Assembly: GCA_943329075.2 (NCBI GenBank)
Contig: CALQCM020000001.1
Location: forward strand, 1-64,000
Direction: 5' to 3'
Length of the DNA stretch: 64,000 nt
Source of the DNA: Chitinophaga pinensis
GTDB lineage: Bacteria > Pseudomonadota > Gammaproteobacteria > Burkholderiales > SG8-41
Shown here: one piece after another, positions 35,682-44,050 of the stretch
Position numbering within the stretch: position 1 is the stretch's first letter
How the letters are laid out: each line of letters starts with the position of its first letter
Position numbers and translations under genes: made by a program
The notes under the pieces: model-generated
Told to the model about the DNA's origin: nothing
Databases searched by the model: none
What the model saw: the letters and a program-made list of their open reading frames with translations, nothing else

Positions 35682-36370
35682 GAATTCTTGCACTGGTCGC
35701 CGCACGCGGCGGCTCGAAACGGCTGCCGGAAAAAAACCTGCGCGTGCTAGGCGGCAAGCCGTTGATCGTCTGGAGCATCGATGCGGCCAAAGGCAACGGT
35801 GACATCTGCGACATCCTGGTTTCGACCGATGACGAAGCGATTGCAAAAATCGCGCAGAGTGCGAGCGCGCTGGTGCCATGGCTGCGGCCACCGGCATTAG
35901 CGACCGACACTGCGTCATCAGTGGATGTCTGCCTGCACGCACTGGACTGGTACGAACGCGAACACGGCGTTGTCGACGGCCTGCTGTTATTGCAGCCGAC
36001 TTCGCCGTTTCGCCGCCGCGAAACCGTGTTGCGCGGCTTCGAACTGTTTCGCGCGCATCAATACCGCGCGGTGATCGGCGTCTCGCCCGCGGCTGCGCAC
36101 CCGCTGTGGTGCTTCAGGGTCGAGGGCGAAACCATGCGCCCGTTCGTCGATGGCGGCGGCCTGCATCTGCGCTCGCAGGATCTGCCGCCGGCTTATGCCG
36201 TCAACGGGGCGTTTTATCTGATCGCGCCGGCAGAACTGCGCAAGCGGCGTTCGTTCTGCAGCGACGACACCTTGCCGCTGGTGATTGACCGGCCCGAGGA
36301 ATGCATCGACATCGACACCGCGTGGGACTGGCGCATGGCCGAGGCCGCGCTCACATCCCTTCAACCATGA
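35678..36370 (+). CDS. legF: CMP-nonulosonic acid cytidylyltransferase (LegF/NeuA-like)
   Basis: It activates legionaminic acid with CTP to the CMP-sugar donor. The 230-residue protein starts RILALVAARGGSKRLPEKN, the CMP-sialate synthetase signature. LLLLQPTSPFRRRETVLRGF, AYAVNGAFYLIAPAELRKR and VIDRPEECIDIDTAWDW complete the family pattern. Only a TTG at 35678 places the motif at the N-terminus. It overlaps the legX stop as TTGA. This completes a seven-gene legionaminic set with legB, legC, legH, legI, legG and legX. Confidence 0.9.
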   Translation: MRILALVAARGGSKRLPEKNLRVLGGKPLIVWSIDAAKGNGDICDILVSTDDEAIAKIAQSASALVPWLRPPALATDTASSVDVCLHALDWYEREHGVVDGLLLLQPTSPFRRRETVLRGFELFRAHQYRAVIGVSPAAAHPLWCFRVEGETMRPFVDGGGLHLRSQDLPPAYAVNGAFYLIAPAELRKRRSFCSDDTLPLVIDRPEECIDIDTAWDWRMAEAALTSLQP

Positions 36371-36417
36371 AAAACGCGCACGCAAACGCGACCGAACAAT
36401 GAGAACACGGTTTAACA

Positions 36418-37275
36418 ATGGCTAAATTACTGGTCACCGGCTCCGACGGCTTTATCGGGCGCGCGCTGTGCCAGAACCTGCGCGCGCGCGGACATGACGT
36501 CGTCGGCCTGACCCGCCACGAGGGCGACATTGCGGATGCCGCCACGTTCGACCGGGTCGGCGCCGTCGATCACGTCATGCATCTCGCCGGGCGCACTTAT
36601 GTGCCGGACAGCTGGAAGGATCCGGCCGGCTTTCACAATACGAATATCCTCGGCACGGCCAACGCGCTTGATTTCTGCCGCACGCGCGGCGCGCGATGCA
36701 CGTATGTCAGTTCCTATCTCTACGGCGTGCCGGAGCGGCTGCCGGTGAGCGAAACCTGCACACCCAGGCCCAACACCCCGTATGCGCTGTCGAAGTTTCT
36801 GGCCGAACAAATTTGTGCATTTTATGTGGAACATCACGGCGTCGATGTCACGGCCATCCGGCCGTTCAACGTTTTCGGCCCCGGTCAAAAACCGCATTTC
36901 CTGATTCCGCAGATCATTCTCGACGTCATCGCGCAACGTCCGATCCGCGTCAAGGACCTCGCGCCGCGCCGCGATTACGTCTACCTCGACGATCTCATCG
37001 ATGCGCTGGTGAAAACGCTGGATGCGCCTGCCGGCTACAACCTGTGCAACATCGGGTCCGGTGTTTCTCTGAGCGTAAGCGAATCGATCGACATCATTCA
37101 GTCCGTCGCCGGCAGCAACCTGCAGGTCGTCTGCGACGGCGTAGTCCGCCCGAACGAAATCAACGACGTCTATGCCGATATCAGCCGCGCCCGCTCGCTG
37201 CTGGACTGGAGCCCGCGGCTCTCGTTCCGCGAGGGCATCGAGCGCATGATGCTGGAGTACCGGCGCAGCCAGTGA
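36418..37275 (+). CDS. NAD-dependent epimerase/dehydratase (extended SDR)
   Basis: This nucleotide-sugar SDR has an undetermined reaction. Its 285 residues are slightly short for the family. MAKLLVTGSDGFIGRALCQN is the NAD site, YALSK the catalytic pair, and RPFNVFGPGQKPHFLIPQII and LAPRRDYVYLDDLIDALVKT are conserved. It lies between the legionaminic set and a radical SAM gene, 47 bases after legF. The shortened middle region suggests a reductase or epimerase of a 6-deoxy sugar rather than a dehydratase. Confidence 0.8.
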   Translation: MAKLLVTGSDGFIGRALCQNLRARGHDVVGLTRHEGDIADAATFDRVGAVDHVMHLAGRTYVPDSWKDPAGFHNTNILGTANALDFCRTRGARCTYVSSYLYGVPERLPVSETCTPRPNTPYALSKFLAEQICAFYVEHHGVDVTAIRPFNVFGPGQKPHFLIPQIILDVIAQRPIRVKDLAPRRDYVYLDDLIDALVKTLDAPAGYNLCNIGSGVSLSVSESIDIIQSVAGSNLQVVCDGVVRPNEINDVYADISRARSLLDWSPRLSFREGIERMMLEYRRSQ

Positions 37276-37406
37276 ACACAATGCAGCCCTAATCGGCAAG
37301 CGACGATCCCGCAAGACAACCCTCAACCAACGGCGCCAGGGCATGTTGATGAACCGGCCTCACCCAGCCGCATCAGGAATGCCCTCAGGTGCCATACGGC
37401 ATACCC

Positions 37407-38573
37407 ATGAATAAAGATAAACTGCGCTCCTTTTTCCGGAATTACTTCCGCTTCGAGAACAGCTACTTCACCGTCGGCGGCTGGCGCAAGGAGTTCGCCT
37501 ATTTTCTGCGCATGGGCAACCTTGGCGCCCACCTGGTTGACCGGGTCAAATTCCGACTCTTTCCGAAGCTCGGCATCGTCGGCGACTTTCCCTCCCACCT
37601 TGATGTCGAATCCGCCAGCGCCTGTCAGATGCGCTGTCCAATGTGCTACACGACGTACATGGACAACAGTCTCAAAGGCATCATGAAATGGGAGCTCTAC
37701 ACCAAGCTCATTGACGAGGCCGCCATACGCGGGGTCTATTCGATCAAGCTGAGCTGGCGCGGCGAGCCTCTGCTCAACAAGCACATCGTCGAAATGGTGG
37801 TCTACGCCAAACAGAAGGGTATCAGGGAAGTCGCGTTCCTCAGCAACGCCGAGTTCCTGACGAAAGAAATGGCCGAGGCGCTGGTGGATTCCGGTCTCGA
37901 CTGGCTCAGCGTTTCCGCCGACGGCGTCGGCGAAATCTACAACGAAATCCGGCGGCCGGCGATTTTCGAGGAAACGCTTGAGCGCGTTGCTTACATGAAG
38001 AAGTACCGCGACAGCAAAGGCCTCACGCGGCCGCTATTGCGCGTGCAGTCGATCATGTCGGCGGTCGAAGACGACCCGGACACGTTTCGAAGCTCGTGGG
38101 AGGGCATCGTCGACCGCGTCAATATCATCGCCGACGAAGCGCGCGATTTCAACGAAAAAAATCTCCAATTCGACCGCTACTTCGTCTGCTCGAAGCCGTG
38201 GCAGCGCATAACCATTGCGTATGACGGCCGCGTCCACCAGTGCATTTCGGATTACGGCGCGAAGAAAATCATCGGCGATGCCAACACGCAATCGCTGCAC
38301 GAGATCTGGCACGGCAAGGCAAACGAGGCGGTCCGCGAAGCCTTCAGAAAGCACCGCTATCTGGAAGAAAACGAGCCCTGCAACATCTGCTCGTACGGCG
38401 TGATTACCGAACCGTCGAAGCTCAAGGGCAGCGACAATATGTACGTGCGCCGCTACATCAGCATCGCGCCCGTCGTGGTCACGAGCCAGGTGACGCTGAA
38501 GTCGCCGAAGCCGGCGAAAATTCGCAAAAGCGTTGCCGAAGAAAGACAACGCCGAACCGACGGAAATGGCTGA
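37407..38573 (+). CDS. Radical SAM protein with SPASM-like C-terminus, third SPASM-type copy
   Basis: This is an iron-sulfur SAM enzyme of unknown substrate with 388 residues from ATG 37407 (a GTG at 37389 is also in frame). An N-terminal extension of about 65 residues precedes ESASACQMRCPMCYTTYM (C73, C77, C80). LSWRGEPLLNKHIVEMVVYA holds the SAM-binding GEP. FVCSKPWQRITIAYDGRVHQ plus CISDYG and EPCNICSYG form the auxiliary-cluster end. It overlaps the aminotransferase at 38566 by 8 bases, so the two are coupled and may act on one sugar. Confidence 0.84.
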   Translation: MNKDKLRSFFRNYFRFENSYFTVGGWRKEFAYFLRMGNLGAHLVDRVKFRLFPKLGIVGDFPSHLDVESASACQMRCPMCYTTYMDNSLKGIMKWELYTKLIDEAAIRGVYSIKLSWRGEPLLNKHIVEMVVYAKQKGIREVAFLSNAEFLTKEMAEALVDSGLDWLSVSADGVGEIYNEIRRPAIFEETLERVAYMKKYRDSKGLTRPLLRVQSIMSAVEDDPDTFRSSWEGIVDRVNIIADEARDFNEKNLQFDRYFVCSKPWQRITIAYDGRVHQCISDYGAKKIIGDANTQSLHEIWHGKANEAVREAFRKHRYLEENEPCNICSYGVITEPSKLKGSDNMYVRRYISIAPVVVTSQVTLKSPKPAKIRKSVAEERQRRTDGNG

Positions 38574-39648
38574 AACGGCCACCCCGCCCCCTCCCGACGC
38601 AGGGAACCGCCATGTCCACTGGTTTGGCAACGGCACCTCGGCATTGTATGCAGCCCTGCGCGGGGTCGGCTGCCGTAATGGCTGGGTGGCGGTGGCACCG
38701 ACGGTTTGTCCACATGTCATCGCGGCGATTTATGCATCTTCCAACCGCCCCCATTTTGTCGATATCGAGCGAATCCGGCTCGGCATGAATCCGGCGGGAC
38801 TCGCGAAGGTTGTTTCACAGGTTGACGCGGTTGTGGCGGTACACGCATTCGGCATTCCCTGCCTGATCGACGAGCTCGTAACAATTGCACAGGCGGCCGG
38901 TGTACCGCTCATTGAAGACTGCGCTCAGGCCGAAGGCGCCGCCTATCGCGGAAAGACGGTCGGCGAATTCGGTGACGTCGCAATTTTCAGTTATGGCGCC
39001 GGAAAAATCATCGAAGCGGGCGGCGGCGGACGTTCGCAAACGGGCAATCCTGAACTGGCCGGCGCGATCGGCAAGCTGCACGCCGGCATGACCGCACCAA
39101 CCGATGCGGCGTCGGCGGCAAGTCAGGCGCTCAGTCAGGCATTCAAGAACATTTATAACAACCACTATCCAGACAAGCTGGCATCCGAGCGAGCGCATTT
39201 CCATCGGGAGCTTGTCGAACTATTTCCATCGATGCTGTGCCGGGACGACGATTCGACGCGGGTGCGGTGCAGCACCGCACTGCTCCGGCTTGAAAACAAT
39301 CTCGCAACGCGCCATCGAAACTGGCGGACGTACCATTTTTTGCTCGGGCCGCTATCAGAACCGGCACTGCCGTTCCCGGAGGGCGCCGTGCCGTGGCGAT
39401 ACAACCTGATGCTGCCGGCCGCGCGAAGGAACGCCACGCTGAAAGCGCTGCTGGCCGAGAAGCTGCGGATCAGTTCCTGGTACCCGAATATCGCGGCGTT
39501 CCTGCCGCAGACAGAAATTCGGGTCGCCGATGCTGATAACAGCGAGTGGCTCGGCAGCGGAATATTTAATCTGGCAATCGACGAAAAAACGACTGCGGCC
39601 GAGATCAATCACAATTCGGAACGTCTGCTTTCACTGCACGCCGCATAA
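38566..39648 (+). CDS. Compact DegT-type PLP aminotransferase
   Basis: It is likely a sugar aminotransferase, or a dehydratase of the same fold. The 360 residues lack the first 30-40 residues of typical DegT enzymes and begin directly before FGNGTSALYAALRGVG. They retain LIEDCAQAEGAAYRGKT and the PLP lysine in FSYGAGKIIEAGGGG. The ATG at 38566 overlaps the radical SAM stop by 8 bases. A closely similar compact layout occurs in the truncated gene at 63476. Its divergence from LegC argues against a redundant role. Confidence 0.75.
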   Translation: MAETATPPPPDAGNRHVHWFGNGTSALYAALRGVGCRNGWVAVAPTVCPHVIAAIYASSNRPHFVDIERIRLGMNPAGLAKVVSQVDAVVAVHAFGIPCLIDELVTIAQAAGVPLIEDCAQAEGAAYRGKTVGEFGDVAIFSYGAGKIIEAGGGGRSQTGNPELAGAIGKLHAGMTAPTDAASAASQALSQAFKNIYNNHYPDKLASERAHFHRELVELFPSMLCRDDDSTRVRCSTALLRLENNLATRHRNWRTYHFLLGPLSEPALPFPEGAVPWRYNLMLPAARRNATLKALLAEKLRISSWYPNIAAFLPQTEIRVADADNSEWLGSGIFNLAIDEKTTAAEINHNSERLLSLHAA

Positions 39649-39741
39649 ATTGTTAGCAGCGGAATACGCCACCATCTCGTCAAATCCGGCAGCGGCTTTG
39701 CCCCGTCAAAAAGCCATTGCCGCCGTAGAACGCCAATCAAA

Positions 39742-39759
39742 CCCGCCATGGCAGGCGGG
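39742..39759 (+). terminator. GC hairpin in the 39.65-39.80 kb gap
   Basis: CCCGCC (39742-39747) pairs with GGCGGG (39754-39759) around ATGGCA, inside a 155-base gap between the aminotransferase and the next methyltransferase. No T-run follows, only GTACAACTTC, so intrinsic termination would be weak. It resembles the hairpin after the Nudix gene. Confidence 0.35.
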
Positions 39760-39803
39760 CGTACAACTTCAAAACAAGGTTTCCGACCCGCGGAAAATAT
39801 AAT

Positions 39804-40739
39804 ATGCCCGGATCAAAAACATTCGGCGAATTGCTCAATGCGTTCTGGTTGAGGCCGGAAACCGCGATGTGGCGCGAGCTCGATATCCGGGCAATGGCAT
39901 CATTTGAATTCCGCTCGCCGTCATTGGATCTGGGTTGCGGGGATGGCCTCTTCTCGTTTATCCGCGCGGGTGGCAGGCTTGACGAAAAATTCGACGCCTT
40001 CAGGTCGATCGGCGACCTCGACAAGTTTTTTGAAAATGCGGATGTCTTTGACGCCTTCGACAAGTCGACGGCCCCGGTGGTGATGCACGAACCCGGTTAC
40101 AAAATCGATTGCGGCTTCGATCACAAGGACAACTTGTTGAGCAAGGCAAACCAGCTCGGCCTCTACCGCAACTTGAAAACGGGCGATGCCAATCTGCCGC
40201 TGCCGTTTCCTGATCAAAGTTTCAGTAGTGTATTTTCGAACATCGTGTATTGGCTTGATATGCCCGAGCGCGCGATCGCGGAAATCGCCCGCGTCTTGCG
40301 CCCCGGAGGACAAGCCTGCCTGATGCTCCCGAACCACACCCTTCCGGAATTCAGTTTCTATAACCAGCTGTTCGCCAAGACCGGCGATAAGGATTGGGCG
40401 TTTCTGGAGAAGCTGGATCGCGGGCGTTTTGCCGACAATATACGTCAGGCCCGCGTTGGTCAGGCGTGGGAGGCGATGTTCGAGACCGCGGGGCTTCGCG
40501 TGGTTACACACGTTTCCCACCTGTCAAAAGTCGCCGTCCAGATCTGGGACGTTGGTCTGCGGCCCCTGTTCCCGGTCTTGTGCAAGCTGGTCAACGCAGC
40601 CGACCCGTCGAAGCTCACGGAAATCAAACGTGAATGGATCGCAACCCTTAAACAGTTCCTTGAACCGATTGTGCAAATGGATCGAAAATTGGAACTGGAC
40701 GCCGAACCCGCGTTCCATTGTTACGTGCTGGAGAAATAG
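39804..40739 (+). CDS. Class I SAM-dependent methyltransferase
   Basis: It is probably a glycan-modifying methyltransferase. In 311 residues, FGELLNAFWLRPETAMWRE precedes SAM motif I, LDLGCGDGLFSF (41-52), and VLRPGGQACLMLPNHTLPEF is a later conserved region. The N-terminal LRPETA-WR element supports the ATG at 39804. A TATAAT directly abuts this ATG but is probably coincidental. The next gene starts 2 bases after its stop, so it is tightly linked to the second NeuB-family synthase. Confidence 0.78.
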   Translation: MPGSKTFGELLNAFWLRPETAMWRELDIRAMASFEFRSPSLDLGCGDGLFSFIRAGGRLDEKFDAFRSIGDLDKFFENADVFDAFDKSTAPVVMHEPGYKIDCGFDHKDNLLSKANQLGLYRNLKTGDANLPLPFPDQSFSSVFSNIVYWLDMPERAIAEIARVLRPGGQACLMLPNHTLPEFSFYNQLFAKTGDKDWAFLEKLDRGRFADNIRQARVGQAWEAMFETAGLRVVTHVSHLSKVAVQIWDVGLRPLFPVLCKLVNAADPSKLTEIKREWIATLKQFLEPIVQMDRKLELDAEPAFHCYVLEK

Positions 40740-40741
40740 GC

Positions 40742-41758
40742 ATGTTCAAAAACTTCAAACCCGAGCGTTGTTACATCATTGCCGAGATCGGCGGCAATTT
40801 CATAACCGACGCTGAAGCATTCAGGCTGGTTGATGCGGCGGCCCAATGCGGTGTCGACGCTGTCAAGCTGCAAACCTATCGCGCGGATACCGTCGCCAGC
40901 AAAAAGGCGCTGTTCGATATGGAGAACACCGGAGTGGTTTCCCAGCACGAGCTGTTCTCAAAATACGAAATTGGCGAAGACCTGCACCGGCGGATTTTTG
41001 CCTACGCAGGATCGAAAGGCCTCGACTGGTTTTCCACACCCTCGCACCAAACCGACGTCGATATGCTTGAGCGGCTCGGCGTCGGGGTCCACAAAATCGG
41101 CTCGGACGATGCGGCCAATCTGCCGTTTCTCAAGTATGTCGCATCGACCGGGAAACCCCTGCTTCTCTCAACGGGCATGTGCACGCTGGAAGAGGTGCAG
41201 GAGGCGGTGGCCGCGGTAATGTCCACCGGCAATACCAATCTGACGCTGCTTCACGCCGTTACCAGTTATCCGACGCATCCCGAGCACGTCAACCTGCGCG
41301 CCATGCAAACCATGGCACAGACATTTCCCGGATTAGCGGTCGGCTATTCCGACCATACGCTTGGCACTACTGCGTGCATCTGTGCTGTCGCCATGGGCGC
41401 CCGCGTCATTGAAAAACACTTCACTTACGACAAACACGCGGAGGGGCCCGACCACGTTTTGTCTGCGGATCCGGAGGAAATGCGCGCATTGGTCGATGCT
41501 GTGCGCAGTTTCGAAATCATGTACGGCAACGGCATCAAACAGCCTGCGGCGAGCGAAAAAACTACCCGCATCAACAACCGCAAAAGCCTGATCATCGCCC
41601 GAACAATCAAGGGCGGCGAAACTTTGACGGCGGGACATCTGGCTATCAAACGGCCCGGTTACGGCATCGCGCCAAAATATTTCGACGAGATTGTCGGCAG
41701 GGTCGCGGCAACCGATCTTGAGGCCGATGAAGTTTTGACCTGGGAAGCGCTGCGATAA
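40742..41758 (+). CDS. Second NeuB-family nonulosonic acid synthase
   Basis: This PEP-condensing synthase resembles NeuB, PseI and SpsE proteins. The 338 residues include RCYIIAEIGGNFITDAEAF (GGNF where NeuB usually has GVNHNG), AVKLQTYRADTV, KIGSDDAANLPFLKYVASTG, VGYSDHTLGT and a SAF domain with IKGGETLTAGHLAIKRPGYG. The altered N-terminal motif and low similarity to the enzyme at 32406 point to a different sugar acceptor. It is followed by a cytidylyltransferase and a PseG-like protein, so it probably defines a second nonulosonic or similar acid. It is not clearly pseudaminic, since PseB is missing from the window. Confidence 0.83.
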   Translation: MFKNFKPERCYIIAEIGGNFITDAEAFRLVDAAAQCGVDAVKLQTYRADTVASKKALFDMENTGVVSQHELFSKYEIGEDLHRRIFAYAGSKGLDWFSTPSHQTDVDMLERLGVGVHKIGSDDAANLPFLKYVASTGKPLLLSTGMCTLEEVQEAVAAVMSTGNTNLTLLHAVTSYPTHPEHVNLRAMQTMAQTFPGLAVGYSDHTLGTTACICAVAMGARVIEKHFTYDKHAEGPDHVLSADPEEMRALVDAVRSFEIMYGNGIKQPAASEKTTRINNRKSLIIARTIKGGETLTAGHLAIKRPGYGIAPKYFDEIVGRVAATDLEADEVLTWEALR

Positions 41759-42429
41759 ATATCGGCGTCATTATCCAGGCGCGCATGGGGTCCACGCGAC
41801 TGCCGGGCAAGGTCATTCGCCCCATCGGCGGCAAGCCGCTGCTGGAATACATCCTGAATCGCCTGTCGCGGCTTGTCCACCCGGCGACAATCGTCGTGGC
41901 AACCAGCGACCTCGCACAGGACGCGCCAGTCGCGGATTTGTGCAAAGGAACAGGAACGGAATGTTTCAAGGGAAGCGAGGTCAACGTGCTCGAGCGCTAC
42001 TATAAATGCGCGCAGCAGCATGGCTTCGAAAACGTCGTGCGGTTGACGGGCGACAATCCGTTCACGGACCTCGTCGAACTCGACCGCTTGATTGAACTGC
42101 ATCTGACCACACGCAGTGAACTCAGCCATTCATTCGAAGCACTCCCGGTCGGCGTCGGCGCGGAGATTTTCACATTTGCCGCACTAGAAAAATGTTTCCG
42201 GGAAAGCAGCGCTCCGCACCACTTCGAGCACGTCGACGAATACATGCTGGAAAACCCGGGCCTGTTCAAAACCAGCCGGCTCGCCGTGGCCCCGGCAAAA
42301 AACCAGCCGGAAATCTGTCTGACCGTTGATACGGAAGAGGACTTTCGAAAAGCCTGTTTCATTGCGGAACACGCTGGCGACCCCGTTTCGACCGAGGAGG
42401 CCATCGCACTATGCTCGCGCTATGCGTAG
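41755..42429 (+). CDS. Cytidylyltransferase-family protein (SpsF/CMP-sugar synthetase-like) with apparent AUA start
   Basis: It is probably the CTP-dependent activation enzyme for the product of the second NeuB-type synthase. The conserved N-terminal strand IGVIIQARMGSTRLPGKV begins upstream of the first ATG (41785), which would remove IGVIIQAR. Between the upstream in-frame stop (41728-41730) and 41785 there is no ATG, GTG or TTG. The ATA at 41755 overlaps the previous TAA as ATAA and is the natural coupled start. ATT 41770 and CTG 41740 are alternatives. VVRLTGDNPFTDLVELDRLI and EHVDEYM are family motifs. From 41755 it has 224 residues. Confidence 0.8.
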   Translation: MNIGVIIQARMGSTRLPGKVIRPIGGKPLLEYILNRLSRLVHPATIVVATSDLAQDAPVADLCKGTGTECFKGSEVNVLERYYKCAQQHGFENVVRLTGDNPFTDLVELDRLIELHLTTRSELSHSFEALPVGVGAEIFTFAALEKCFRESSAPHHFEHVDEYMLENPGLFKTSRLAVAPAKNQPEICLTVDTEEDFRKACFIAEHAGDPVSTEEAIALCSRYA

Positions 42430-43355
42430 AGGCCTCGCACCAGCGCGGGATGGGACATTTTTTCCGCGCGCTGAACTTTTTCAGACATGTTTCGTTGCTG
42501 AAACAGCGGGCGATATTCCTGATCAACGAACACGAACCGTCTCTCGCCCTGCTACAGAACGCCCGGATTCCGTTTGACGTCGTACGTCTGGACGATCTGG
42601 ATAGCGGATGGGAAACTGGCCTGATTCGGAAATACGGCGTGACGTTCTGGATAAACGATCGACTGGATACCGATTCCCGCCACGCACAACACGTGAAACA
42701 CGCCGGCATTCCACTGGCCACGTTCGACGACCGCGGAAGCGGCGCTGAACTCGCAGACTTCAACATTGCCGCGCTGGTTTTCGACGATGTAACAAAATTG
42801 GCCGGAAAAACAGTCTTGCATGGAACTGACTATCTGATTCTGAATTCCGAAATCGCCGGATTCCGGCGGCCCCGTATCGCGGCCGGCAAAATCGTTGTCA
42901 GCATGGGTGGTAGCGACACTCATGGTGTCACGGCCAAAGTGGTCCGAATCCTGCGCGATTTGAACAAGGCCGCGACACTGATTCTGGGGCCGGGCCATCA
43001 GGACGACCGGCAATTGGACAACCTGGGGGCCGCATTTACGCTCAAACGCAGCGTACCTTCCCTCATCGAAGAGTTCAGCAAATATGATCTGGCTATTACC
43101 GGTGGCGGCATTACCCCGTTTGAAGCCAATGCTTCGGGGTTGCCCTGCGTTGTGGTGGCATGCGAACCATTTGAAGCCGACGTTGGCAAAACACTGGAAC
43201 AGCTCGGTTCGTCCGTATTCGCAGGCATGCACAATGCGATTGACGCGAGTGTGTTTGCAGGAACGCTGGATATCGGCTCCATGAGCCGGCATGGGCTGAC
43301 GCGCATACCGATGAATGGCGCCGAAAATATTTCCCGCGCGCTGGGCCTAGTGTGA
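42411..43355 (+). CDS. PseG-like nucleotide-sugar hydrolase or glycosyltransferase
   Basis: This is a GT-B-fold protein resembling PseG, which releases the free sugar from a UDP-diacetamido sugar before the NeuB-type step. In 314 residues, the N-terminal EASHQRGMGHFFRALNFFRH carries the G-GH motif. The C-terminal half has IVVSMGGSDTHGVTAKVVRI and DLAITGGGITPFEANASGLP, typical of the sugar-nucleotide site. It overlaps the cytidylyltransferase by 19 bases and the WbqC-like gene by GTGA. Grouped with NeuB- and NeuA-like genes, a hydrolase role is favoured. The exact substrate is unknown. Confidence 0.75.
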   Translation: MLALCVEASHQRGMGHFFRALNFFRHVSLLKQRAIFLINEHEPSLALLQNARIPFDVVRLDDLDSGWETGLIRKYGVTFWINDRLDTDSRHAQHVKHAGIPLATFDDRGSGAELADFNIAALVFDDVTKLAGKTVLHGTDYLILNSEIAGFRRPRIAAGKIVVSMGGSDTHGVTAKVVRILRDLNKAATLILGPGHQDDRQLDNLGAAFTLKRSVPSLIEEFSKYDLAITGGGITPFEANASGLPCVVVACEPFEADVGKTLEQLGSSVFAGMHNAIDASVFAGTLDIGSMSRHGLTRIPMNGAENISRALGLV

Positions 43356-44050
43356 GCAAAACCGTCGTCATTCATCAACCCGATTTTCTGTCGTATCTGG
43401 GTTTTTTTCACCGGCTGTTGCAAGCCGATCTGTTCGTGCTGCTTGATTGCGCCCAGTATGTCGATGGCACGCGCAACGCCTGGATGAATCGCGACAAGAT
43501 CAAGACCCCGCAGGGCGAAAAATGGCTCACCGTCAGCGTCAGGCGCGCGCCGCGAAATTCGCAAATACGCGAAATCGAACTGTCTGACTCGATTGACTGG
43601 CGTGCCGGTAATCTGAATTTGCTCCGGGAAAACTACAAGTCCGCACCCTTTTTTGCCGAAATATTCCCGGCCGTCGAAGAGCTTTACGCGTATCAGTGCG
43701 AAAAGCTCATCGACTTCAATCTGAGGTCGATCGATCTGATGCTGAAGCTGTTTGACGTGCATCCCGCGATGCAATTTGCCAGCACGCTTGATCCGGTCGG
43801 CAAGAAAAACGATTTGCTGGTCGATATCCTGGGTAAGGTGGGGGCAACGCATTATCTATCGGGAACAGGCGCAAGGGATTACTTTGAGCCGGCGCCGTTC
43901 GAACGCGCCGGCATCACCGTCTTGTGGCAGGAATTCAAGCATCCGGTGTATCCGCAATCACACGGCGACTTTCTACCGTATCTGAGCAGCATTGACCTGC
44001 TGTTTAACTGCGGGATCAGTCGGTCCCGCGAAATATTGAGAGGCTGTTAG
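43352..44050 (+). CDS. WbqC-family protein
   Basis: WbqC-like proteins are common in O-antigen loci but their reaction is not well established. The 232 residues begin SKTVVIHQPDFLSYLGFFHR and include VLLDCAQYVDGTRNAWMNRD and YLSGTGARDYFEP, which are characteristic of the family. The start is GTG 43352, overlapping the upstream TGA. The TAG stop at 44048-44050 shares its last base with the next GTG (TAGTG). Its position between the PseG-like gene and a PIG-L deacetylase suggests an amino-sugar or nonulosonic substrate. Confidence 0.83.
   Translation: MSKTVVIHQPDFLSYLGFFHRLLQADLFVLLDCAQYVDGTRNAWMNRDKIKTPQGEKWLTVSVRRAPRNSQIREIELSDSIDWRAGNLNLLRENYKSAPFFAEIFPAVEELYAYQCEKLIDFNLRSIDLMLKLFDVHPAMQFASTLDPVGKKNDLLVDILGKVGATHYLSGTGARDYFEPAPFERAGITVLWQEFKHPVYPQSHGDFLPYLSSIDLLFNCGISRSREILRGC

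Noticed and set aside
39798..39803. Perfect TATAAT directly before the methyltransferase ATG at 39804
   Set aside because: A promoter here would start transcription inside the gene, beyond its conserved N-terminus, and no -35 is present.
40742..43355. Pseudaminic acid pathway
   Set aside because: Only NeuB-, NeuA- and PseG-like steps are present. The synthase does not look like PseI, and PseB and PseH are absent from the window, so the name would overreach.
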